DNA of 64,000 bases from Candidatus Sphingomonas phytovorans. Lineage in GTDB: Bacteria > Pseudomonadota > Alphaproteobacteria > Sphingomonadales > Sphingomonadaceae. Below are positions 1-8,308 of this stretch, in pieces. Each line of letters begins with the position of its first letter. Position 1 is the stretch's first letter. The notes under the pieces were generated by a model, which had not been told where the DNA came from, ran no database searches, and saw only the letters and a program-made list of their open reading frames with translations. The DNA lies in contig CP119314.1 of assembly GCA_029202385.1 (NCBI GenBank), forward strand, positions 5,259,001 to 5,323,000. The letters run 5' to 3'. A program made the position numbers and the translations under genes.

Positions 1-147
1 GAGCCAGCAAAGGGCGGGAATCCTGGACGTCATGGCAGACACCTGTCCCGTCTGGCTGTGTCGATATGCTCTGGTGTTACATGACTGCATGGGTCTGACA
101 ATGCTGGTCCGCACGGTCTTCATCGCCTTGCCTCAAGGACGAATGGC

Positions 148-699
148 TCACTCCGCGTCTGACCCGTCAACCCGCACCAGCTCCAGATCAAGCGCCGGTT
201 CAGCCTCCGCCGCCGCTCGGAGAGTCGTGACGAGCGTGCCCCGATTCCCGAAGATGCAGGTCGATGCCGATTGCGGATCGCGCACCACGGAGCCTCCCGA
301 TTTTTCCGCCGCCGCCGCGGCGACCGATCCGCATCGCAGCACGGCGATCCGGTACCGCCCTTGCTCGTTGTCGAGCATCAGGAACATCGCCTTGGGCGGC
401 CTGCGCGGATCGAGCTTCTGCAACTGCACGATATAGCGGTTTGCATTGGCCGCGGCCCCGCCGAGCGGCACGATGATCGCGCGCAACGGCGCATCCGCCC
501 CGCCGATCAGCAGCGAGCGATCCTTCTGGCGAGATATGTGCAGGACATCGGCTCCCTCCGGCGGTGCGCCAGGTTCTGCCAGGCGATAGCTGCCATCGGG
601 AATGACCGTGACCGCCTCCGAGGCGGCGAACCATGGCAGCCCTGTCCAGCACCCGCCCAGCAGGAGCAGCGCGCAGAGCGCCGGCAGGAGGCGTCGCAC
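148..699 (-). CDS. small lipoprotein of unknown function
   Basis: An exported protein of about 183 residues. It opens with basic residues, a Leu/Ala-rich core and a lipobox-like LLLGGC, so processing to an outer- or inner-membrane lipoprotein is expected. I recognise no domain. I chose the GTG at 699 because it places a compact signal peptide right at the start and lies 5 nt after the stop of the LprI-like gene upstream. An in-frame ATG at 747 would overlap that gene by 43 nt and add a polar extension before the signal. The two genes look co-transcribed. Confidence 0.6.
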   Translation of the reverse strand: MRRLLPALCALLLLGGCWTGLPWFAASEAVTVIPDGSYRLAEPGAPPEGADVLHISRQKDRSLLIGGADAPLRAIIVPLGGAAANANRYIVQLQKLDPRRPPKAMFLMLDNEQGRYRIAVLRCGSVAAAAAEKSGGSVVRDPQSASTCIFGNRGTLVTTLRAAAEAEPALDLELVRVDGSDAE

Positions 700-704
700 C
701 GCGC

Positions 705-1136
705 CTATTCGTCCAGCTTGCTCGATCGGCAGCCGGAGCTCGTGCATTCGCGCGACCGGTCGTTCAGCCAGTTGGTGCGCTCGATCGTCATGTCCTTGGC
801 GCAGACCAGGTCGATCTTGATCGAAGCGCCTTCGGTCAGGCCGCAGCGCGAATCCCGCTGCCTGATCCAGGTGCGTTGCGACTGGAGCAGGGTGGCGCGG
901 TCCGCCACCTTCAACAGGGTACGAAGCTTCTTGTACGCGGCGTTCAGGTCAGTGTCGGCCTGCATATAGACCTTGCGCTCGCAATAGACATTGTCGAACG
1001 CGGTCTTGGGGTCGTCGCAACTTGCGTTCCGCGCCTGGGGAAGACCGGCGGCATCGCTCGTCGCGGTAAGGCGCGGCGCTCCGGAAAATGCCAATATGGT
1101 CGCCGCGAGGCCCCCGATCACTGCAATGTTGCGCAT
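705..1136 (-). CDS. LprI-like (DUF1311) secreted protein
   Basis: A 143-residue exported protein. After an N-terminal signal sequence it carries the DUF1311/LprI pattern: paired cysteines (ASCDDPKT...DNVYCERK), a region of the form DTDLNAAYKKL, then LLQSQRTWIRQRDSRC. Family members include LprI, a lysozyme inhibitor, so a periplasmic inhibitory or binding role is possible but not shown. The ATG at 1136 gives the signal peptide directly; the same frame stays open upstream without a convincing start. It precedes the lipoprotein gene by a few bases. Confidence 0.75.
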   Translation of the reverse strand: MRNIAVIGGLAATILAFSGAPRLTATSDAAGLPQARNASCDDPKTAFDNVYCERKVYMQADTDLNAAYKKLRTLLKVADRATLLQSQRTWIRQRDSRCGLTEGASIKIDLVCAKDMTIERTNWLNDRSRECTSSGCRSSKLDE

Positions 1137-1198
1137 GCTTTTCCTCTCCTGTTGACGGGTCCTTGTACCCAATGCCCCTGGTCTGTTGAAATGATGTG

Positions 1199-1543
1199 TC
1201 AGCGCCGCTGCGCGCGCCGCGCTATGACGCCGCCGATCGTCAGGATCAGCCCGAGGCCGATCAGGAACATCGCGAGCATGGTGCCGCCGATCTCGCTGCC
1301 GTTCGCCGCGCTGATCGCCCGCGCCGCAGCATCGGCGTCGGTCGCGGTAAGCGCTGTCGCGAACGCCGTATTCTCGCACTGAGCGGCCGCTGCCGCGTCC
1401 ATGCCCCGTTCCCGGGCCTGTTCCTGGCATCGCTGCACCAGCGCGGGATCGGCCTTGGGCGCGGTGCCGCCAAACTGCATCGATGTACCCACTGCCAGCA
1501 GCAACAAGCCCAGTATGATGAGGATCAGGGAATTCTTCTTCAA
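1199..1543 (-). CDS. small two-helix membrane protein
   Basis: A protein of about 114 residues. A first transmembrane helix (MKKNSLILIILGLLLLAVG) is followed by a polar segment with two cysteines (ALVQRCQEQ, AAQCENT) and a second helix (GTMLAMFLIGLGLILTIGGV) ending in RRAQRR. The likely start is TTG at 1543, with GGGAG about 9 nt upstream; no ATG fits. The cysteine-bearing loop probably faces the periplasm. I recognise no family. The frame runs open far upstream across the RNB gene, which I treat as a high-GC artefact. Confidence 0.6.
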   Translation of the reverse strand: MKKNSLILIILGLLLLAVGTSMQFGGTAPKADPALVQRCQEQARERGMDAAAAAQCENTAFATALTATDADAAARAISAANGSEIGGTMLAMFLIGLGLILTIGGVIARRAQRR

Positions 1544-1687
1544 CGACGGCGCTCCCGTGCAAAGGGGAGCCGGACGAACGGCCGGCAGGAATTTCTCTAA
1601 GCGAACCAGCACGCCTCCTGTTCCCTCGCGATGTTCTGGCAGCATCCGTCTTCCCCACGCCCCGTCCACGGTGTACCGCATGCATCG

Positions 1688-3073
1688 ATGAAGGCGCTCG
1701 CCGATCCCAACAACGCGCTGGCCGCCGGCCTTGCCGCGATCCGCACCCAGTATCAGGTGCCGGACTCCTTTCCTCCCGCCGTGCTTGCCGCCGCCGAGGC
1801 TGCCGCGAAGCGCGCGCCGACCGGGCATGTCGACCGTACCGACCAGCCCTTCGTCACGCTCGACCCGGCCAGTTCGACCGATCTCGATCAGGCTTTCGCC
1901 ATCGATCGCAGCGGTGCCGACCTGCTGCTCCATTATGCCATCGCCGACGTCGCGTGGTTCGTCGATGACGGCGATCCGCTCGATGCCGAGGCATGGCGGC
2001 GCGGCGCGACGCAATATCTTCCCGATGGCAAGGCCGGGCTCTATCCGCCCGTGCTGGCCGAGGGTGCCGCCAGCCTGTTGCCGGCTGGTCCACGGCCGGC
2101 GGTGATCTTCACCGTGCGCGTCGCGCCCGACGGCGCGGTGAATCTCGACGGTGCCGAGCGTGCCGTCATCCGCAGCAGGGCGAAGCTGGCCTATGACAGC
2201 GTGGGTGACAGCGATCTCCCGGCCGATTTCGGCGAACTCGCGCGGCGTATCCAGGCCGCCGAGGACCGGCGCGGTGCGGCACGCGTCGATCCGCCCGAGC
2301 AGGAGGTCGACTCGATCGGCGACGGCCGCTTCAAGCTGCTGTTCCGTCCGGTGCTCGAATCGGAGGTGCGCAACGCGGCGATGTCGCTTGCCACCAACCT
2401 CGCCATTGCCGATGCGCTCCAGGCTCACCACACCGGCCTGTTCCGCGTGATGGCCGCGCCTAATGAGGGAGCGGTCAAGCGGTTGCGTCTCACCGCGCGG
2501 GCCTTCGGGCTGACATGGCCGGAGAATGCGACGCTCGACCAGTTCGATCGCACGCTCGATGCCAAGAATCCGAAACAGGCCGCCTTCATGCTGGCGATCC
2601 GCCGCGCCGGGGAGGGGGCAAGCTATGTGCCCTATCGCGAAGGCGTGGTGCCCTGGCATGCGGCGATGGCCGCGACCTATGCCCATGCCACCGCGCCGCT
2701 TCGTCGCCTCGCCGATCGCTATGTCGTGCGCGCCACGCTGGCGATCGCCAACGGGCAGCCGGTGCCGGATGTGGTGACGGCCGCGTTCACGCAACTGCCG
2801 TCTGTCATGGCCCGCGCCGATGCGCTGGGCGGCCAGATCGACCGGGCGGTGATCGACATGGCCGAGGCGACGATGCTCCAGGGGCGCGAGGGTGAGGTGT
2901 TCCCGGCGGTCGTCACCGACCTGGACGATCGCGGCGCCCGCATGCAGCTTCGCGACCTGCCCGTGGTGGCACGTGTCGTGGCGCATCAGGTGGAGCCCGG
3001 CGACGCGCTTCAGGTCAAGCTGCTCGCGGCCGATCCCGACAAGCGGACGGTCAGCTTCGAGCGGGTTGGGTGA
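1688..3073 (+). CDS. RNB-domain (RNase II/R-like) ribonuclease
   Basis: A 461-residue protein built almost entirely from the RNB exonuclease domain, with a short OB/S1-like tail (EGEVFPAVVTDLDDRGARMQL). It lacks the cold-shock domains of full RNase R and RNase II, which are 640-800 residues. The metal-binding block is visible as DPASSTDLDQ (residues 59-68). Three of the four RNase II aspartates are present and the fourth is Gln. It probably degrades single-stranded RNA 3' to 5' in the cytoplasm. The ATG at 1688 is preferred; an in-frame ATG at 1631 would add 19 atypical residues. Confidence 0.85.
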   Translation: MKALADPNNALAAGLAAIRTQYQVPDSFPPAVLAAAEAAAKRAPTGHVDRTDQPFVTLDPASSTDLDQAFAIDRSGADLLLHYAIADVAWFVDDGDPLDAEAWRRGATQYLPDGKAGLYPPVLAEGAASLLPAGPRPAVIFTVRVAPDGAVNLDGAERAVIRSRAKLAYDSVGDSDLPADFGELARRIQAAEDRRGAARVDPPEQEVDSIGDGRFKLLFRPVLESEVRNAAMSLATNLAIADALQAHHTGLFRVMAAPNEGAVKRLRLTARAFGLTWPENATLDQFDRTLDAKNPKQAAFMLAIRRAGEGASYVPYREGVVPWHAAMAATYAHATAPLRRLADRYVVRATLAIANGQPVPDVVTAAFTQLPSVMARADALGGQIDRAVIDMAEATMLQGREGEVFPAVVTDLDDRGARMQLRDLPVVARVVAHQVEPGDALQVKLLAADPDKRTVSFERVG

Positions 3074-3078
3074 ACTGA

Positions 3079-3101
3079 TCCCTCCCTGCTCCAGGGAGGG
3101 A
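3079..3101. terminator. perfect hairpin between convergent genes
   Basis: TCCCTCCCT, a 5-nt loop GCTCC, then AGGGAGGGA: a 9-bp perfect stem just after the RNB gene stop and before the stop of the convergent reductase gene. There is no clear T-run, so it may be a weak terminator or a solitary member of the GC-rich palindromes seen elsewhere in the window. Confidence 0.5.
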
Positions 3102-3132
3102 GAAGGGGTTGATCGCGCCGGGCCTTCCGCCG

Positions 3133-4380
3133 TCAGTCGCCGCTCGTCGCCAGCAGCGTCTTCGCCGCGATCGACGGATCGGACAGTCTGGCGATATCGA
3201 CTGGTTGCGCGGCCATGATCAGCTTCTTGCCGGCCACGAAATCGCCGGCCGCGTTGACCGCCTCGACCGCGACGACCCGGTCGCCGCTCAGGTGGAAGAT
3301 GGAGAAGCTGTTCGCCTTGTCCGGCGTGTGCCGCACGATCTGGCGGTCGGCGTCGAACGGCACGCCCGCGATCTGCAACTTCAGTTCATACTGGTCGGAC
3401 CAGAACCACGGCAGGTCGGGTGCGGGCAGGGGCTTGCCCATGATGTCGGCCGCCACGGCCCTGGCCTGGTCGACCGCGTTGGGCACGCTTTCCAGCCGGA
3501 ACATGCGGTCGCCATAATGCGGCATCGGCCGGCGGGTCATGTCGCCGATCGCGTAGATGCCGGGGATCGAACTGCGTCCCGCCAGGTCGACGATCACGCC
3601 ATTGTCGCATTGCAGGCCGGCGCCGATCGCCAGCGCGTCGCAGGGCGACCCGCCGATGCCGACCAGCACCGCGTCGCAGGGCAGCACCTCGCCGTCGGAA
3701 AGCTCGACCGAGCAAACCTCGCCCTTCTCCCCGTGAAGTGCGGCGACCGATACGCCGGTGCGGAACACCACGCCGCGATCGGCATGGAAGCGATGGAAGA
3801 AGCCCGACAATTCCTCGCACGCCACGCGTGACAGGATGCGCGGTTCGCGTTCGAGGATGGTGACCTCCGCGCCCAGGTCGCGCGCTGAGGCAGCGACTTC
3901 GAGCCCGATATAGCCGGCACCGATGATCACCAGCCGCGATCCCGCGCCGATCCGCGCGTGAAGCGCCTCAGCGTCCTTGACGTCGCGCAGCACGTGCACG
4001 CCGTCCAGGTCGGCGCCCGGACCATCGAGCCGACGAGCGACCGAGCCGGTGGCGAGGATCAGCAATTCCCACGCGATCTCGCGCCCGTCGGCCAGCGCGA
4101 CGATCTTGCGTGCCGTGTCGATCCCGGTCGCGCGCGCGTCGAGCAATACTTCGATATTGTTGGTGTCGTAGAATTTGGCCGGGCGCAGATAGAGCGCCTC
4201 GAGCGTCGAGCCGCCCTTGAGATAGGCCTTGGAAAGCGGTGGGCGATGATAGGGCAGCACCGATTCGTCGGAGATCATCACGATCTCGCCGTCGTGCCCG
4301 GCCTGGCGCAGCGAGGCGACGGCATTTGCGCCGGCGTGCCCGCCGCCGAGAATCACGATTCGAGGTGCGTTCGTCGTCAT
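3133..4380 (-). CDS. NAD(P)H:ferredoxin/rubredoxin reductase family flavoprotein
   Basis: A 415-residue FAD-dependent pyridine nucleotide-disulfide-type oxidoreductase of the class that passes electrons from NAD(P)H to a small ferredoxin or rubredoxin. It shows an N-terminal FAD dinucleotide fold (ILGGGHAGANA), the YHRPPLSKAYL segment typical of this class, a second NAD fold (VIIGAGYIGLEVA), the ATGSVARR segment, and the FAD-binding YAIGDMTRR. No redox-active CxxxxC is present, as expected for the ferredoxin-reductase branch. No ferredoxin or oxygenase gene is adjacent, so its partner is unknown. Confidence 0.88.
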   Translation of the reverse strand: MTTNAPRIVILGGGHAGANAVASLRQAGHDGEIVMISDESVLPYHRPPLSKAYLKGGSTLEALYLRPAKFYDTNNIEVLLDARATGIDTARKIVALADGREIAWELLILATGSVARRLDGPGADLDGVHVLRDVKDAEALHARIGAGSRLVIIGAGYIGLEVAASARDLGAEVTILEREPRILSRVACEELSGFFHRFHADRGVVFRTGVSVAALHGEKGEVCSVELSDGEVLPCDAVLVGIGGSPCDALAIGAGLQCDNGVIVDLAGRSSIPGIYAIGDMTRRPMPHYGDRMFRLESVPNAVDQARAVAADIMGKPLPAPDLPWFWSDQYELKLQIAGVPFDADRQIVRHTPDKANSFSIFHLSGDRVVAVEAVNAAGDFVAGKKLIMAAQPVDIARLSDPSIAAKTLLATSGD

Positions 4381-4470
4381 TGAACCCGTTTCTCCCCCAT
4401 TGCGCTGTTCGTTGACGGCGCGGTCGACCTGGCCTCAGCGTGCCGAATGCGGGCTGGAGAGCCGAAGAAC

Positions 4471-4544
4471 TGGAGCGGGTGAAGGGAATCGAACCCTCGT
4501 CGTAAGCTTGGGAAGCTTCTGCTCTGCCATTGAGCTACACCCGC
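4471..4544 (-). tRNA. tRNA-Gly (anticodon CCC)
   Basis: A 74-nt cloverleaf read by eye on the minus strand: acceptor GCGGGTG/CACCCGC, D-arm GCTC/GAGC, anticodon loop TTCCCAA with CCC at 4512-4510, T-arm GAGGG-TTCGATT-CCCTT, discriminator T and an encoded CCA. One A-G mismatch sits at the base of the anticodon stem. It closely resembles the E. coli CCC glycine tRNA and decodes GGG. Confidence 0.95.
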
Positions 4545-4614
4545 GCGATCGGTCCGGGGGCTGGCGTCGCCTACGTCCGATCCGCCGCCCACTCGCACAT
4601 TCGTGCCCGCCCGG

Positions 4615-5040
4615 TCAACGACCTCGCTGCGGCGTGAACAGCGACTTCAGCGTGTTGAGATCGCGGTTGATCCATTTCGCGTCGGCCGCGAACCGCTCGT
4701 CGTCCATGTCCGGCTGGCGATAGAGTGTCAGCATCACCTCGGCGCCCGCACCATTCTGCACGACACGCAACGGAATGTGGATTTCTCCGCCGGTGCCCGG
4801 ATCGACGAAATGATCCATCACACCATAGTCGTTATGCGGCGTGAAGCGGATGCGGATCGGACCTTCAGGCCCATCGGCCAGCCAGGCATCGCCGTCTGTC
4901 CGGAGGTCGGATTCGGAAAGGCCGGACGCCCATTTCGCGAAAAAGCCGGGGCGCCAGATCTCGTCGTACAGCGCGCGCCAGTCGCGATCGATCGAAACGC
5001 TATAGGTACGGGCCGGCAGCATCGTGGTTTCCTTCATCAT
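4615..5040 (-). CDS. SRPBCC-family (polyketide cyclase-like) protein
   Basis: A protein of about 141 residues with the START/SRPBCC style: an N-terminal strand (YSVSIDRDWRALYDEIWRP), alternating beta segments (IRIRFTPHNDYGVMDHFV, IHIPLRVVQNGAGAEVMLTLYR) and a C-terminal amphipathic helix (DAKWINRDLNTLKSLF). Such folds bind hydrophobic ligands, and this one is probably cytosolic. Its gene directly follows the MatB-like ligase gene on the same strand, 6 nt apart, so co-transcription is likely. Substrate unknown. Confidence 0.7.
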   Translation of the reverse strand: MMKETTMLPARTYSVSIDRDWRALYDEIWRPGFFAKWASGLSESDLRTDGDAWLADGPEGPIRIRFTPHNDYGVMDHFVDPGTGGEIHIPLRVVQNGAGAEVMLTLYRQPDMDDERFAADAKWINRDLNTLKSLFTPQRGR

Positions 5041-5046
5041 CTGGGC

Positions 5047-6564
5047 TCAATCGGCAAAGGTTCGAGCGTAGGTGCTGCGCAATTCGGCCTTCTGGATCTT
5101 GCCCATCGCGTTACGCGGTAGCTGGTCGACCACATATACCTGTTTCGGTCGCTTGAACGCCGCCAGCGTATCGGCCAGCGCTGCCTTCACTGCCTGTGCG
5201 TCCACGGCGCCCGGTGCCTTGGCCGCGACGACAGCGACCACGCCCTCGCCAAGATCGGGATGCGGCACCCCGATCACCGCGCATTCGGCGACTCCCGCCA
5301 TCTCGTCGATCAGCGCCTCGACCTCGGCGGGATAGACGTTGAGCCCGCCGGAGATGATCAGGTCCTTCTGCCGGCCCGAGATGAACAGATAGCCGCGTTC
5401 GTCGACGCTGCCGATATCGCCTGTAATGAAGAACCCGTCGGCACGCTTCTCCTCCGCCGTCTTCTCCGGCATCCGCCAATAACCTTTGAAGACGTTAGGC
5501 CCGCGGACCTCGATCATGCCGATTGCGCCCTGCGCCAATGGCGTTGCGGCCTCCGCATCGGTGATGCGGATTTCCACGCCCGGTAGCGGAAAGCCGATGC
5601 TTCCCGGCACCCGGTCTCCGTCATAGGGGTTGGAACTGTTCATGTTGGTCTCGGTCATGCCATACCGTTCGAGGATGGCGTGGCTGGTGCGGGCGCTGAA
5701 CTCGCGGTGGACCTCGGCTGACAGCGGCGCTGAACCCGAGACGAACAGGCGCATGTTGCTGACGAGGTCCCGAGTGAACTCAGGTCGAGACAGCAGTCGC
5801 GAATAGAAGGTCGGCACGCCCATCAGCGCGGTGCATTGCGGCATAAGCCGGATCATTGCGTCGAGATCGAACGCCGGCAGGAAGATCATCCGTGCGCCCG
5901 CGAGCAGGATGATGTTGGTCGCGACGAACAGGCCGTGAGTGTGGAAGGTCGGCAGCGCGTGGAGCAGCACGTCGTCGCGCGTGAAGCGCCAGAGCTCGAC
6001 CAGTGTCTCGGCATTGGAGCCGAGATTGTCGTGAGTGAGCATCGCGCCCTTGGAGCGCCCGGTGGTGCCGGAGGTATAGAGGATCGCGGCCAGCTCGTCG
6101 CCCGCCACATCGACGGTCGCGAAATCGGCCGGCATCGCCTCGGCCGCTTCGGGCAGGCTGCCATCGCCTGCCTTGCCCAGGGTCATCACGGTGGGGATGC
6201 CGATCTCCCGGCACAGCGGCCCGAGTACCGCCTCGTTCGCCGGGCTGCACACGAACAGCGTCGGCTCCGCGTCGCGCAGGAAATAGTCGAGCTCGCGGGG
6301 TGTATAGGCCGGGTTGAGCGGCAGGTGGATCGCCCCGATCCGCAGTGTCGCTAGGTAGACCAGCAGCCCTTCAGCCGACTTGTCGACCTGCATCGCGATC
6401 CGGTCGCCGCGTCCGATCCCGAGCGACACGAACAAATTGGCGATCCGTCCCGTCGCGGCATGGAGATCGCGGTAGGTGATCGACGTGCCGTCGGGTCGAA
6501 CGATGAACGGCTCGTCGAGCCGGGGTGTAAAGCATGCGACGAAACGGTCATACAGGTTCGGCAC
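5047..6564 (-). CDS. malonyl-CoA synthetase-like acyl-CoA ligase
   Basis: A 505-residue adenylate-forming ligase that activates a carboxylic acid with ATP and transfers it to CoA. Core motifs are visible: YTSGTTGRSKGAM (P-loop), ERYGMTETNMNSSNPYDGDRVPGSIG, TGDIGSVDERGYLFISGR, and the catalytic C-terminal lysine block PRNAMGKIQK. The NMNSSNPYDGDRVPG stretch and total length match MatB malonyl-CoA synthetases, so malonate or methylmalonate is the likely substrate. GTG at 6564 is chosen because GGAGAG lies just upstream and VPNLYDRF matches the family start. Confidence 0.8.
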   Translation of the reverse strand: MPNLYDRFVACFTPRLDEPFIVRPDGTSITYRDLHAATGRIANLFVSLGIGRGDRIAMQVDKSAEGLLVYLATLRIGAIHLPLNPAYTPRELDYFLRDAEPTLFVCSPANEAVLGPLCREIGIPTVMTLGKAGDGSLPEAAEAMPADFATVDVAGDELAAILYTSGTTGRSKGAMLTHDNLGSNAETLVELWRFTRDDVLLHALPTFHTHGLFVATNIILLAGARMIFLPAFDLDAMIRLMPQCTALMGVPTFYSRLLSRPEFTRDLVSNMRLFVSGSAPLSAEVHREFSARTSHAILERYGMTETNMNSSNPYDGDRVPGSIGFPLPGVEIRITDAEAATPLAQGAIGMIEVRGPNVFKGYWRMPEKTAEEKRADGFFITGDIGSVDERGYLFISGRQKDLIISGGLNVYPAEVEALIDEMAGVAECAVIGVPHPDLGEGVVAVVAAKAPGAVDAQAVKAALADTLAAFKRPKQVYVVDQLPRNAMGKIQKAELRSTYARTFAD

Positions 6565-6647
6565 GAGTCTCTCCGCTGTTTTCGCGTGCTGCCTATCCCG
6601 TCCGGGACAATGCGTCACCATTCTCTCCCTCGCGCGTTGGGATCGCC

Positions 6648-7478
6648 ATGCAGAAACTGTGGTTCATCACCAACACCGCCTCCGGCACGGCAACGACGGA
6701 AAAGGCGGTAGCGATCGAGACTGTATTCGTCGAACAAGGTCTCGCGCTGGCCGGACGAACCGCCTTCCCGGCGGACGATCTGCCCCAGGCCGCGGAACTG
6801 GAGGCGGCAGGGGTCGATACGGTCGTCCTGTTCGCCGGGGACGGCACGATCAACGCCGCTGCCTGCGCGCTGGCCGAATGGAAAGGCGCGATCCTCATCC
6901 TGCCAGGCGGCACGATGAACCTGCTGGCCAAGCTGCTGCATGGCGACGCCGAGCCGGTGGCGATCATCCATGCTGCCGGGACGCAGGGACGCCTTGTCGC
7001 CTTGCCGATGGTCGAAGCTGGTCCGCATCGTGCCTTTGTCGGACTGATCCTGGGCCCTGCCGCGACCTGGGTACGCGCACGCGAACTGGTGCGTGCCGGC
7101 CGGGTCCGTGGCCTGGTCCGTGCGATCAGGACGGCATGGCGCCGGACCTTTTCAGGGGGCATCCGCCTGTCCGGCGTGCCCGGGTTCCGCCATCATGCGC
7201 AGGCGGTGTTCGTGCGGCCGGAGGCCGACCATCTCGATGTGGCGGCCGTGGATGCACGCGACTGGCGGTCGATCGCGTCGCTCGGCTGGGAGTGGCTGAC
7301 CGGTGATTGGGTCGCTGCAGCGGAAGTGACACAGGTCCGCGCAACCCGGTTCCGCATCGCCGGAACCCGGCCGGCACTGGCGCTGTTCGATGGCGAGCCG
7401 GTGATGCTCGATCCGGATATCGTCATTCGCGGTGGCATGGGACGGGAGATGTTCATCGCGACGAAGGCGCGGGGATGA
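6648..7478 (+). CDS. diacylglycerol kinase-like lipid kinase
   Basis: A 276-residue protein of the DAG kinase catalytic family. It has the nucleotide-binding LFAGDGTIN and LPGGTMNLLAK motifs, then a beta-sandwich C-terminal half (GVPGFRHHAQAVFVRPEADHLDVAAV). Bacterial homologues phosphorylate lipid alcohols at the membrane. The gene overlaps the next by 4 nt (ATGA), indicating translational coupling to a phosphoesterase. The ATG at 6648 begins a canonical MQKLWFITNTASGT strand. Confidence 0.85.
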   Translation: MQKLWFITNTASGTATTEKAVAIETVFVEQGLALAGRTAFPADDLPQAAELEAAGVDTVVLFAGDGTINAAACALAEWKGAILILPGGTMNLLAKLLHGDAEPVAIIHAAGTQGRLVALPMVEAGPHRAFVGLILGPAATWVRARELVRAGRVRGLVRAIRTAWRRTFSGGIRLSGVPGFRHHAQAVFVRPEADHLDVAAVDARDWRSIASLGWEWLTGDWVAAAEVTQVRATRFRIAGTRPALALFDGEPVMLDPDIVIRGGMGREMFIATKARG

Positions 7479-8242
7479 TCCGCCTGTTCCACGTCAGCGA
7501 CGTGCATTTCGGTCGCGAGGACCGCGCCGCGATCGCCTGGTTCGATGGCCTGGTGCAGGTCGAGAAGCCCGATGCTGTGATCATGACCGGCGACCTGACG
7601 ATGCACGCGCGGCGTCGTGAATTCGCCGTCGGTCTTGCCTGGCTGCAGGGTCTGGGCGTGCCGGTCACCGTGGAGGTCGGCAATCACGACCTGCCCTATT
7701 TCAATCCCGTGGCGCGGTTGTTCCGCCCCTATGACCGGATCGGCGCGATCGAACGCCTGATCGAACGGCCGCTCGACTTGCCCGGTGTGGCGATCGTGCC
7801 GATGGTCACGACAGCGCGGGCCCAGTGGCGGCTCGACTGGTCGAAGGGGCATGTCAGTTCTCGCGCGCTGCAACGGGCGCTGGCGCTGGTCGAGGCTGCG
7901 CCGAAGGATGCGCTGGTCTTCGTCGCCTGTCATCACCCGCTGATCGGGGCACATGAGCGGATGCGCTCCTCGACCCGCAATGGGGCTGACGCGTTCAAGG
8001 CGCTGGCCGCGGCCGGCGCGAATGCGGTGCTGACCGGTCATGTCCATGATCCGTTCGACGTCGTTCGCGAAGCTGGCGGCCGGAAGATCCGGATGATCGG
8101 GGCGGGGACGCTCTCCGAACGGACTCGCGACACACCGCCGTCGTTCAACGAAATCCGCATCGAAAACGGCCGTTTCGACGTGGTGCTCCGTCGGCTCGGT
8201 CCTGAGCCCGATATGGTGCTGCCGAAGGAGAAGATTGAATAG
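7475..8242 (+). CDS. calcineurin-like metallophosphoesterase
   Basis: A 255-residue metallophosphoesterase. All di-metal motifs are present in order: DVHFG, MTGDLTMHARR, VGNHDLPY, ACHHPLIG and LTGHVHDPF. This layout is like class III phosphodiesterases and UDP-diacylglucosamine hydrolase-type enzymes. Because it is coupled by an ATGA overlap to a lipid kinase, a phospholipid or lipid-phosphate substrate is plausible, but this is inferred from context only. Confidence 0.85.
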   Translation: MIRLFHVSDVHFGREDRAAIAWFDGLVQVEKPDAVIMTGDLTMHARRREFAVGLAWLQGLGVPVTVEVGNHDLPYFNPVARLFRPYDRIGAIERLIERPLDLPGVAIVPMVTTARAQWRLDWSKGHVSSRALQRALALVEAAPKDALVFVACHHPLIGAHERMRSSTRNGADAFKALAAAGANAVLTGHVHDPFDVVREAGGRKIRMIGAGTLSERTRDTPPSFNEIRIENGRFDVVLRRLGPEPDMVLPKEKIE

Positions 8243-8308
8243 GATTGCCCGAATTCGGCTGACTGCCCCGACCCGCTTCCGCGAGCCGGGGCAATCGGGG
8301 ATGGCAAT

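Noticed and set aside
1544-2986. Long minus-strand frame leading into the small two-helix membrane protein
   Set aside because: It is antisense to the RNB gene; only the last 114 codons look like protein, with their own start and ribosome-binding site.
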